A DNA stretch of 15,459 nt from CAYGZQ01 sp964354375 [NCBI: uncultured Planctomycetota bacterium]. GTDB taxonomy: Bacteria; JAJVIF01; JAPKYR01. Positions 1 to 6,211 of this stretch are shown in pieces. Position numbers and translations under genes: made by a program. The stretch covers positions 1-15,459 of the forward strand of contig CAYGZQ010000014.1 in the NCBI GenBank assembly GCA_964354375.1. Direction: 5' to 3'. Under the pieces are notes generated by a model that saw only the letters and a list, made by a program, of their open reading frames with translations, did no database searches and was not told the origin of the DNA. The first letter of the stretch is position 1; each line of letters opens with the position of its first letter.

Positions 1-44
1 CGCACAATTTTACTATATTATATTCCTTGAAAGAAACGCTATAA

Positions 45-75
45 CCTGATACGGCAGGAAATTCGCGATATCAGG
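45..75. repeat. inverted repeat, possible operator or hairpin
   Basis: CCTGATA (45-51) is matched exactly by its reverse complement TATCAGG (69-75), with 17 bases between them. It lies about 100 bases before the XRE-type regulator gene in an AT-rich leader. It could be a distal operator for that regulator or a hairpin closing a gene left of the window; nothing in the sequence decides between these. Confidence 0.4.
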
Positions 76-90
76 CTCCGTTTTCCTATA

Positions 91-130
91 TGACATACTT
101 GCAGGGTAATAGTGAGTATGTTACATTATA
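91..130 (+). promoter_or_regulatory. putative promoter with overlapping dyad, upstream of the XRE-family gene
   Basis: TGACATACT (91-99) and AGTATGTTA (115-123) form an imperfect dyad (8 of 9 pairs) with a 15-base centre. The right arm overlaps a possible -10 element, TACATT (122-127), set 17 bases after TTGCAG (99-104); an alternative -10 is CATTAT (124-129). A dyad over the promoter of a gene for a helix-turn-helix protein is the classic arrangement for autoregulation. The promoter match is modest, and the operator role is inferred. Confidence 0.4.
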
Positions 131-162
131 CGGGCAGGCATATTAGATCACCATTCTTAAGC

Positions 163-170
163 AGAGGTGA
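163..170 (+). promoter_or_regulatory. ribosome binding site deciding the start of the XRE-family gene
   Basis: AGAGGTGA sits 6 bases before ATA at 177, ideal spacing for initiation there. It nearly touches the out-of-frame ATG at 170 and is far from the in-frame ATG at 237. This favours an ATA start. Confidence 0.55.
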
Positions 171-176
171 TGAGCC

Positions 177-713
177 ATAAATCGTCTACGAGAGTTCCGG
201 GTAAAAGCCGACAAGTCGCAGATCGAGCTGAGCAGAATGACGGGAGTGGCGCAGGCCACGATCTCCAACATCGAGTCGTGCAACCGAACGCCGTCCTATC
301 TCACGCGACAGCGCCTGGCCAATGCGCTTGGCTATCCGGTCGAGGAGATCTTCCCCAATGAGGACGATCTCGGAGCGAAGCGGAAGCGCAAAAAGGTCAA
401 GGCCGACGAATCGGCCATCGCCGACATCCTTCTCGTCAACTCCCTACAGAATCTCTCCTCCCGCCTTCTCAACAAAGACGGCACGGTGAAGAGCAAGACT
501 GAGACAGTTGAGGACGACAAGGTTATCGGCTTCATCTACAACAACGCCGGCGAGAAACTGAAGTTCTATCCAATCAGAATCTTCAAGGGCAAGGAATTCG
601 TGGATGTCGCTTGCACGGACGCGACGGGGAAGTTCGTCTTCTCCGGGCTGAAGTCCGGCAAGTACACCCTCACAACCGAGGGCAAGACTGTCGAGTTCCG
701 GGTCAAGGGGTGA
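177..713 (+). CDS. XRE-family HTH regulator with C-terminal carboxypeptidase-regulatory-like domain
   Basis: Predicted DNA-binding regulator of 178 residues. Residues 1-60 form a complete Cro/C1-type helix-turn-helix: LREFR at the first helix, KSQIELSRMTGV as helix 2 and turn, ATISNIES as the recognition helix, and LANALGYPVEEIF closing the domain. A basic stretch (KRKRKK, about 68-73) and a helical linker follow. Residues 115-178 look like a carboxypeptidase-regulatory (transthyretin-like) beta-sandwich: VIGFIYNNAGEKL, then TDATGKFVFSGLKSGKYTL. The first ATG in this frame (237) would delete the first two helices. The only plausible codon before it is ATA at 177, placed 6 bases after AGAGGTGA (163-170), with a TGA stop just upstream. 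Start at 177 is therefore my choice; one extra base near 175-176 relative to the true sequence is the alternative. No membrane segment is seen, so it should be cytoplasmic. Target genes are unknown; autoregulation is inferred from the upstream dyad. Confidence 0.75.
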   Translation: MNRLREFRVKADKSQIELSRMTGVAQATISNIESCNRTPSYLTRQRLANALGYPVEEIFPNEDDLGAKRKRKKVKADESAIADILLVNSLQNLSSRLLNKDGTVKSKTETVEDDKVIGFIYNNAGEKLKFYPIRIFKGKEFVDVACTDATGKFVFSGLKSGKYTLTTEGKTVEFRVKG

Positions 714-750
714 GCCTGGCGAAACCCAGGGAGATGTAGGTACGAAAGAC

Positions 751-775
751 GGGCCCTCGGGCCCTTCTTTCTTTT
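751..775 (+). terminator. intrinsic terminator after the XRE-family gene
   Basis: GGGCC-CTCG-GGCCC-type stem (outer pairs GGGCC/GGCCC, 751-764) is followed by TTCTTTCTTTT. It lies 38 bases after the stop of the regulator gene and before the next gene on the same strand, so the two are probably separate transcription units. Confidence 0.75.
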
Positions 776-797
776 AGGACCCGCCACCTTGGAAGGA

Positions 798-826
798 TTG
801 CCAATCTCGGAATGCGATGGCATATT
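798..826 (+). promoter_or_regulatory. putative sigma70-type promoter for the pseudopilin-like gene
   Basis: TTGCCA (798-803, 5 of 6 to consensus) and CATATT (821-826, 4 of 6) are 17 bases apart. Transcription would begin near 833, downstream of the ATG at 817. This is consistent with translation starting at 874. Confidence 0.35.
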
Positions 827-873
827 CTGAGGTGAGAATCGTATCGGCATCCTGCACCATTGGTGATCATCCC

Positions 874-1515
874 ATGGGAACACCTCTCGACCATCAGGAG
901 CCATTGCCAATCAAGCCCCGGACTTCGGAACCGCTCGATCCAGGCCTCGTCGCTTTGCTGGTGATTCTCGCGATCTTTATGCCGGTGGTTGGACCTGTCG
1001 CAGCATTGACGGTGGGGATATGCCGACGAGGCACAGCAGGCGCGTCAACGCTGATAGCGATAGGCGTACCGACGTTTGCGACCACCCTTATCATCGTTTC
1101 TGTGATGCTCCCCCGGCTCTTGCCCATACCTAAATTTCCCGAAGCTGAGGCCAAAGCCAATGCCTACACAATCCAGATTGCTCTTCACCGTTATTACGAT
1201 GACCGGAGCGAATACCCTACCGATCTTCGCCAGCTCATACACATGGGCTACCTATTCAGACTACCCCCCAACCCATTCACGACGGAACTGACGACGAGCG
1301 TTGAGTTCGGCTCATCTGACTGCGCAGGCAACGTGACGTATCTGCCGCTGACCAAGGAAGGCAAGGTGTACGGTTACTATCTTCTTGCTTACGGGTCGGA
1401 ACGCACAGAGGGAGAAGATGTTAACGGGGACGGAGTCGGAGACAGGGTCATAGCCGTCTTGAGCAGCGTGTCTTCGGAAGGTCCCTTGCCCCCACTTGCC
1501 GACCTCCTGAAATGA
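874..1515 (+). CDS. two-span membrane protein with pseudopilin-like C-terminal domain
   Basis: Predicted 213-residue membrane protein of unknown role. A proline-rich leader (1-22) is followed by two hydrophobic spans (about 24-48 and 58-84). The C-terminal domain has the layout of the GspG/pilin fold: a helix AKANAYTIQIALHRYY (93-108), YPTDLRQLI, GYLFRLPPNPF, then GYYLLAYG and EDVNGDGVGD (181-190). The last resembles the DxNxDG calcium loop near the end of type II secretion major pseudopilins. There is no prepilin-peptidase site (G|FTLxE) before the helix, so it is probably not processed and assembled as a pilin; the domain seems fixed to the membrane by two spans. I chose ATG 874 because GGTGAT lies 6 bases upstream and a promoter-like sequence overlaps the ATG at 817, the only longer alternative (232 residues). 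The gene at 6212-7396 shares this architecture. Confidence 0.7.
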   Translation: MGTPLDHQEPLPIKPRTSEPLDPGLVALLVILAIFMPVVGPVAALTVGICRRGTAGASTLIAIGVPTFATTLIIVSVMLPRLLPIPKFPEAEAKANAYTIQIALHRYYDDRSEYPTDLRQLIHMGYLFRLPPNPFTTELTTSVEFGSSDCAGNVTYLPLTKEGKVYGYYLLAYGSERTEGEDVNGDGVGDRVIAVLSSVSSEGPLPPLADLLK

Positions 1516-1539
1516 CGAATTGGATCCAGCAAAGCTCCT

Positions 1540-1668
1540 GTGGCGCCCATACGCGCCCGTCTCGGGCGCGGATGGGTGCCTCCCCTTATCGAGAATCCGT
1601 GTTCTGCATAAGCTGAGACACCCGTCCGTCCGCCCCTCGAAGACTCAGGGCGTACGTACGGGCGCCAC
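1540..1668. repeat. 129-bp hairpin-rich repeat, copy 1
   Basis: The unit begins GTGGCGCCCATACG and ends CGTACGGGCGCCAC, so its ends are inverted repeats (13 of 14). Inside, 1542-1559 pairs with 1563-1580 as an 18-bp stem with one A/G mismatch, one G-T pair and a TCT triloop. A middle element has CTTAT and ATAAG arms. The right-hand part (CCCGTCCGTCCGCCC against GGGCGTACGTACGGG) forms a stem with two mismatches. It starts 24 bases after the stop of the pseudopilin-like gene. Copy 2 differs at two bases: GGGCGC here versus CGCGC after the triloop, and GTCCGCCC here versus GTACGCCC. Confidence 0.9.
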
Positions 1669-1698
1669 AAGACTGTGAGATTCGATCGAGACTATCCT

Positions 1699-2256
1699 TT
1701 AGAGTATCGGGAAACTCTCGCGGTCGATCTTGAGCGGTTGTTCGTCACCATAGAGCCAGGCTCGAGCGCTGGACCAATACCAAGCATCCGGCCTCTCGAC
1801 CAGACCCCTTCGCACCGGGTTGTTGTGCAGGTATTCGACCAGCTTCAGCATCTCATCGCACTCAGTGATATTGCTGTCGAAGCCGCCCCCGTCCTGCCAA
1901 AACCGATACCGGGGCACTTTGAGACCCGTCTCCATTAAACGGAGGATTTCAGGGTGATTCGTTCTGAGAAACGAAATTGCCCTCATAGCAACAGGCAACT
2001 TGATGGACTTCAGAATCTGCGAAATGGAATACGTCTCGTTCCTGGGCCAAATAAGCAGATGTACATGGTCAGGCATGATGACAAAGGCCCAGGTATCGAG
2101 AACGTGAGTCCCCCTGGCTCGCTTCAGAGCTGAGGTCAAGTACAGCCGAGTGCGGTTATAGTTCAGGAAGTTCCTGTTCCTGAAGCAGCTGAAAGTCAGG
2201 GCATGAGCATGACCCGGGACGTTGAAGCGGGCGTATTTTTGCGGCGAACGGCTCAT
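1699..2256 (-). CDS. REP-associated tyrosine transposase (RAYT, Y1_Tnp superfamily)
   Basis: Predicted 185-residue single-strand DNA transposase of the IS200-like Y1 superfamily, RAYT branch. The family nicks and joins palindromic repeats through a tyrosine-DNA intermediate. Diagnostic features are FVIMPDHVHLLIWP with the metal-binding H64-V-H66 pair, and EYLHNNPVRRGLV, whose Y142 is the expected catalytic tyrosine. The family's typical W-x-WSSARAW ending follows at 159-167. The length is usual for a RAYT, and no frameshift or missing motif is seen, so it may be active. I chose ATG 2256 because AAGGG precedes it at suitable distance and the protein then begins at the conserved RFNVPGHAHALTF region. 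The open frame runs on to ATG 2346, but that codon lies inside flanking repeat copy 2. The gene is convergent with the upstream + strand gene and isolated from the minus-strand operon by the repeat. Confidence 0.88.
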   Translation of the reverse strand: MSRSPQKYARFNVPGHAHALTFSCFRNRNFLNYNRTRLYLTSALKRARGTHVLDTWAFVIMPDHVHLLIWPRNETYSISQILKSIKLPVAMRAISFLRTNHPEILRLMETGLKVPRYRFWQDGGGFDSNITECDEMLKLVEYLHNNPVRRGLVERPDAWYWSSARAWLYGDEQPLKIDRESFPIL

Positions 2257-2335
2257 TACGCCCTTAAAACGATGCTCAGAGCAGAGATCTGACACATGAG
2301 TCGCAGAATTTTCTTGCGACATTGGCCGCGCCCTT

Positions 2336-2464
2336 GTGGCGCCCATACGCGCCCGTCTCGCGCGCGGATGGGTGCCTCCCCTTATCGAGAATCCGTGTTC
2401 TGCATAAGCTGAGACACCCGTCCGTACGCCCCTCGAAGACTCAGGGCGTACGTACGGGCGCCAC
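2336..2464. repeat. 129-bp hairpin-rich repeat, copy 2
   Basis: Same unit and orientation as copy 1, two substitutions in 129 bases, no gaps. The change after the triloop weakens the left hairpin by one pair, while the change in the right part improves it: CCCGTCCGTACGCCC pairs with GGGCGTACGTACGGG at 14 of 15 positions around a 12-base loop. It ends 9 bases beyond the stop codon of the minus-strand gene at 2474, so it probably forms the 3' end structure of that transcript. Confidence 0.9.
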
Positions 2465-2473
2465 CAGTCCCTT

Positions 2474-4522
2474 CTAGGGAACTCCTGCGCTCCCCTGCAC
2501 TGCGGGCATTCCCGGGACCACCAGCTTCCGACTTATCTCATTGCCGTCCTTGTCGACCTCGATGTCCCACCAGTCGTCGCCGACATCGATCCCGACTCCC
2601 CACGCTTCCTGGGTCCACCATTTTCCGTCGCCCGCCAAAGGCTCGGTGTAGGTATCGCTCCCGCCCATGTCGATGAGAACCCCGATACTCCCGTAGTCCC
2701 TTGACGCAATCCCGTGACCCGTGCACGTGGATGCGGTCCGTCCGAAATACCCGTCGCGCCCGCCTCGGTCAATCAGGACCCCTACCCCGTTCGAGATTCC
2801 GCATCCCTGCGCGACATTATCGGCGGTGTAGAAATCATCGCCGCCCTCGTCGATCAGCCATCCGACCGCCAGATCGTGCCCGAATCCTTGCGTGCACGCG
2901 TTCGATGAATAGCGATCATAACCCGAGCCGCGGTCAAGCAAAATGCCGGACGAGAGATGGATGCCCGACCCCTGCGCGTACTGCTGCGACTGGTACCAGT
3001 CATTACCGTTGTCATCGATAAGAGCGCCGATCGAAAACCAATAGCTCACGCCCTGCCCATAAACTTCAGTGCTGTAAAAATCATTGCCGTTTCTGTCGTG
3101 GAGAATTCCCACCCCGCCCGACGCGGCGGGGCGCATGCCGATAGAAAATCCCTGCGAGAGACTCAAATTGCCCTCGGGGAATCTCGGAAAATCCTGGTAG
3201 CGTCCGCCCGCCCAGTAGCAGTCGAAGCCGTCGCGATCGCTCAGCATCCCCCATCCGCGCGTGTAGGCCATGCCCTGTGCGTAGAGCGCGGCGTTGTAGG
3301 AATCGTTTCCGCTCGAATCCACGAGAAGCCCGATCCCGATCGCTCCCGCTCCCTGCACGAGAAGGCCCGCATCGTAGATGTCCCGACCGCTCATGTCGAG
3401 AAGTATCCCGCTTCCGAACAGTCCGCATGCCTGGCTGAAATGGCCGTTACGATATGTGTCGTCGCCGCTCACGTCGACAAACTCCGCGACGCCGAGGACC
3501 CCCGACCCGCACGACCTCTTGCCACTGGAGAAGTAGCAGTCGTTTCCCTCGAGGTCTATCGCCACTGACGCGAGATCGTTCGATTCGTCCCTGAGATTCC
3601 CCGCGACCGCGACCTGGCCGTAGTAGATATCGTTTCCGCCGGGATCGATGATGATCGACGGCACCGGCCACTGGTCCATGTACCAGACATCGTCCCCGAC
3701 AGATCCGATCAGAATCGTCCCGGACAATCCCTGGACCGCAAACGGCTGCTGGAAATTCGCGTCCGATTCGGCGGCGACAAGCTCGCTCACGACGGCGTCA
3801 ACTGTGGAGGAAAGCTCCCTGGATGTCGCGGCAAGCGCGCTCAAATCGAACCGCTTGATGGCATCCAGGAATTCCTGCGGAGGCGAGTACTCTTCCTCCT
3901 GGGGGCAGTCCTCGTATTCGTCACCGGCGAAATGGCACAGAAGGTACCATGGCAGATAGTTCCGATCCTCCTCCGAGAGACTCGCCAGAACCTTGGTTTC
4001 CATTCGGATCTGCGCGAGCTTCACAGCCTGGTCCAGACGTGAGACCGGACCCTGCCAGCTTTCCGGCAGGAGGGGGAAACTCGCAGGTCTCCCGGTTTCC
4101 GCAAGGGTGGGGACAAGTGGAACGCTGTTATAGGCGTCGCTGTCAAGGTCGGACGCCGCTCGAAGCAGGATATCGGACGCGGTTTTGGGTTCCAGCAGAA
4201 ACTCGTCCCATTCGTAGTTCCAGAGAACGAGAAAGTACGGATCGTCGAGCGCCCGCTGCGCAATCTTAAGCCGGAAATCGTCGTCAACATAATCCTTGCG
4301 GAAACCCATGTCCGACCATGTCATGTTGATCGACTTCAGACCGAAATCGATCAACTGCAACTCCTCCTGGGTCAGAGATCCCTTCTCCAGCGCCGGTGCG
4401 GGATGGGGCCAGGGCTCCTCCTCTTTTGCCGACGGCGCGATCGGCAGGAAAAAAACTCCCGCGAAAACCAGCGCAGTAACGCTGCTTAGGAGGACTTTCG
4501 GAACATGACACGGATTTCTCAT
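2474..4522 (-). CDS. exported protein with about 13 G-x-D-x-Y repeats
   Basis: Predicted 682-residue secreted or periplasmic protein, function unknown. An N-terminal signal peptide (hydrophobic core about 9-30, ending near PSA-K) is followed by a largely helical acidic region (about 36-260) with two cysteines (196, 206). From about 275 to 650 lies a run of roughly 30-residue repeats with consensus [ILV]D-x2-GNDxY, a variable turn, QG-x-G and G-x-L-[IL]D; examples are IDPGGNDIYYG (292-302), IDDNGNDWYQS and IDEGGDDFYTA. I count about 13 units. The regular Asp/Gly/Tyr spacing suggests a beta-solenoid or calcium-binding fold resembling RTX-type repeats, but the motif is not the standard GGxGxD nonapeptide. 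The ATG is preceded by GGTGAAATC. It follows the HEAT-repeat gene by 56 bases and is probably co-transcribed. Residues 66-81 carry a motif shared with the small protein at 11851-12336. Confidence 0.8.
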   Translation of the reverse strand: MRNPCHVPKVLLSSVTALVFAGVFFLPIAPSAKEEEPWPHPAPALEKGSLTQEELQLIDFGLKSINMTWSDMGFRKDYVDDDFRLKIAQRALDDPYFLVLWNYEWDEFLLEPKTASDILLRAASDLDSDAYNSVPLVPTLAETGRPASFPLLPESWQGPVSRLDQAVKLAQIRMETKVLASLSEEDRNYLPWYLLCHFAGDEYEDCPQEEEYSPPQEFLDAIKRFDLSALAATSRELSSTVDAVVSELVAAESDANFQQPFAVQGLSGTILIGSVGDDVWYMDQWPVPSIIIDPGGNDIYYGQVAVAGNLRDESNDLASVAIDLEGNDCYFSSGKRSCGSGVLGVAEFVDVSGDDTYRNGHFSQACGLFGSGILLDMSGRDIYDAGLLVQGAGAIGIGLLVDSSGNDSYNAALYAQGMAYTRGWGMLSDRDGFDCYWAGGRYQDFPRFPEGNLSLSQGFSIGMRPAASGGVGILHDRNGNDFYSTEVYGQGVSYWFSIGALIDDNGNDWYQSQQYAQGSGIHLSSGILLDRGSGYDRYSSNACTQGFGHDLAVGWLIDEGGDDFYTADNVAQGCGISNGVGVLIDRGGRDGYFGRTASTCTGHGIASRDYGSIGVLIDMGGSDTYTEPLAGDGKWWTQEAWGVGIDVGDDWWDIEVDKDGNEISRKLVVPGMPAVQGSAGVP

Positions 4523-4578
4523 GATTTCACCATAGCTCGTTTGGACATTGAAAACTCCACAGTCGGCACACCCCGACC

Positions 4579-5712
4579 CTACTTTGCGGGCTCGGGCAGT
4601 CCTGCCTCAAGCCGGTCGAGGGCCTCATTTATTTTGTCGATCACGAATGGGTTCTTTTCTTTTGAGGCCAGGGCTACTATGTATGCCTTCACATCGCTCT
4701 CAAAGGTGAATCCTATGACATTGACCGCGAATCCTCTGACCGCCCATAAGTCGTCGGATTGGGCGGAGTCGATCACGTTTCTCATCGTGTCGAACGCCCG
4801 CTCTCGTTGCGACGCTGCACGATCCGTCCGCTCCGTTCCTGTGGCCTGAAGATACCTGCCGAGCGCTTCCAGCGCGCAGATTCTCGGCACCTCCCCGTGC
4901 GGAGACAAGACGCCGGTCCCCAGCAGGGCCTCGAACGCGAGATTCCCGACGGTCTTGGTCGAGATCGCAAGCACTGCCGCCTGCCGGACATTCATCACCG
5001 GATCGTTGAAGGCATCGATAAGGCGGGGCACGACCTTCTGATCCGGGATGCGACCCAGGGCGATGGCAGCGGCCAGTCTCACCGACTGCTCCTCATGAGT
5101 CAGGCGGGAGGAGAGCGCATCGATCTGGGACGGGTCGCGCATCTTCCCAAGCGAACCCAGCAGTTGAGCGATCACGTGCCAGTCGGTTTCCACGGAAAGC
5201 GCCCGGTCGAGCTTTTCAATAGCCGCCAGGTCCTCCTTGAACGGCCCGACCGCAGCGGAATCCTCCACGGACTTGGCGTACGACGTGTCGCCGATGAGGT
5301 ATGACGCGTGACGTCGCGGCTCCGTGTCGGGGCTGTCGAGATATGGCAGGAGATACTGGTTGGCGGGATAACCTATCGCTCCGATGACGGCGTCCAGCTC
5401 AACCCTCCTGCGGACGTCGACTGAACTAAGCCATTTGTCCAGCAGAGTCGGCACGGCCACCGGACCGAGATCGATGAGAGCCTTCCTGCTGGCTTCCTGG
5501 ACCGCGCTGTGCGCCTCATCCCATTCGCTGACATTAATGAACAGCTCAACGATGGCGTCCACCGTCGGCGTCCCGCCGCTTGCCGCCAGAATCTCCTCGG
5601 GGGATCGGACAATTTCCTCCTGGGCGGTCGCACGGGAAACCCATGCGAGACTACACAATAGAAATGCCGTCCCGAATACTGCGGCTGATTTGAGGTATCT
5701 GATAATAAGCAC
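4579..5712 (-). CDS. exported HEAT-repeat protein
   Basis: Predicted 377-residue secreted or periplasmic alpha-solenoid protein, probably a protein-binding scaffold; no catalytic motif is visible. Residues 1-31 form a signal peptide (hydrophobic 9-24, likely cut after SRATA). HEAT-like helical pairs follow, clearest at KALIDLGPVAVPTLLDKW (77-94), SVRLAAAIALGRIPDQ with VVPRLIDAF (210-235), VRQAAVLAIS (242-251) and WAVRGFAVNVIGF (323-335). The open frame extends upstream to ATG 5826, but I chose GTG 5712: GGAGGA lies 6 bases before it and the protein then starts directly with its signal peptide. It is the first gene of a two-gene minus-strand unit, so it and the G-x-D-x-Y repeat protein may act together in the envelope; that link is inferred from position only. 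Confidence 0.8.
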   Translation of the reverse strand: MLIIRYLKSAAVFGTAFLLCSLAWVSRATAQEEIVRSPEEILAASGGTPTVDAIVELFINVSEWDEAHSAVQEASRKALIDLGPVAVPTLLDKWLSSVDVRRRVELDAVIGAIGYPANQYLLPYLDSPDTEPRRHASYLIGDTSYAKSVEDSAAVGPFKEDLAAIEKLDRALSVETDWHVIAQLLGSLGKMRDPSQIDALSSRLTHEEQSVRLAAAIALGRIPDQKVVPRLIDAFNDPVMNVRQAAVLAISTKTVGNLAFEALLGTGVLSPHGEVPRICALEALGRYLQATGTERTDRAASQRERAFDTMRNVIDSAQSDDLWAVRGFAVNVIGFTFESDVKAYIVALASKEKNPFVIDKINEALDRLEAGLPEPAK

Positions 5713-5970
5713 TCCGGCTCCTCCAGTTCTCTGCAGCGGGTCCCCTTCCAGCGTGTCCCATGTTGCACCATCGCGAAGAGAACCCTGTTGCTGACTGCAC
5801 CAGTCTCCACCAGTACATGAAACCAAATGCGCAGCCCGTCGCGCAAGCTCGCGAACCTTTGCGGAGGAAAATTCGTCTACCCAAACGGCGGGCCGTTCGG
5901 TCCGATGAGTCTTCTCAGCCGCGACGGTGCGAATGGCTCAGGAATTGCCCTCCCGACGGGTATCATTCAG

Positions 5971-5976
5971 TATAAT
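5971..5976 (+). promoter_or_regulatory. candidate -10 element for the 6212 gene
   Basis: A perfect TATAAT on the plus strand, but the best -35 match (TTGCCC at 5944-5949) is 21 bases away, longer than usual. A transcript from here would have a leader of about 230 bases. A second candidate is the extended -10 TGGTAAAAT at 6026-6034. Confidence 0.25.
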
Positions 5977-6072
5977 GCCGCCTGCCGAATCCACCACAAT
6001 GTCGACACGATATCTCGACTTCTCGTGGTAAAATTAGAGTGATAAGATTTAATTAAGAGTAACGGACGACCG

Positions 6073-6081
6073 ATTATAGCA
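6073..6081 (-). promoter_or_regulatory. candidate extended -10 promoter for the HEAT-repeat operon
   Basis: Read on the minus strand this is TGCTATAAT, a perfect extended -10 (TGn-TATAAT), which can work without a strong -35. It would give the HEAT gene a leader of roughly 350 bases. No good -35 is seen at 17 bases. Confidence 0.3.
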
Positions 6082-6211
6082 TAGAGCGCAACGGACCCAG
6101 CCTTTCTCCTTCGGAGCGCATCGCCTGGGAAACTCATTTTGACTGATCGAAAGGCGATGCCGGCCCCAATCGACGCCAACCGTACGGTTGAGGGCCTGTG
6201 GAGGAGAAACC

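Larger units (their letters stand above)
1540..2464. mobile_element. REP-associated transposase (RAYT) element with paired flanking repeats
   Basis: A Y1 (tyrosine, HUH-type) transposase gene lies between two 129-bp, nearly identical, hairpin-rich direct repeats (1540-1668 and 2336-2464). The whole occupies the gap between two convergent genes. RAYT genes are known to sit among the palindromic repeats they are thought to mobilise or maintain. No clear target duplication is visible outside the repeats. The region looks more AT-rich than its surroundings: two sampled 60-base lines, 1981-2040 and 2041-2100, have 27 and 31 G or C by hand count. This fits foreign origin but does not prove it. Confidence 0.7.
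5713..6211. other. gene-free divergent intergenic region
   Basis: About 500 bases separate the minus-strand HEAT gene from the plus-strand pseudopilin-like gene. I see no convincing coding sequence: the open frames here are short and lack family features. Possible promoter elements are noted separately. A small inverted repeat (AACGG 5884-5888 and CCGTT 5893-5897) and an AT-rich stretch around TTAATTAA (6048-6055 approximately) are present. The leaders of both flanking genes would be long if the best -10 matches are real. Confidence 0.6.

Noticed and set aside
167-361. Open frame starting GTG/ATG at 167/170 with a good ribosome site
   Set aside because: Its protein has no recognisable features, and the overlapping frame from 177 encodes a textbook helix-turn-helix.
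817-873. Longer start (ATG 817) for the pseudopilin-like gene
   Set aside because: No ribosome site close by, the added residues look non-conserved in character, and a promoter-like pair overlaps it; ATG 874 has GGTGAT at good spacing.
2257-2346. N-terminal extension of the RAYT transposase to ATG 2346
   Set aside because: The codon lies inside the flanking 129-bp repeat, and the family's conserved region starts right after 2256.
1540-2464. CRISPR array interpretation of the paired repeats
   Set aside because: Only two long copies with a transposase gene between them; no short regular repeat-spacer pattern and no cas genes.
2957-3568. 203-residue plus-strand open frame opposite the G-x-D-x-Y gene
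   Set aside because: It mirrors the repeat periodicity of the minus-strand gene and has no ribosome site or family features; a shadow frame.
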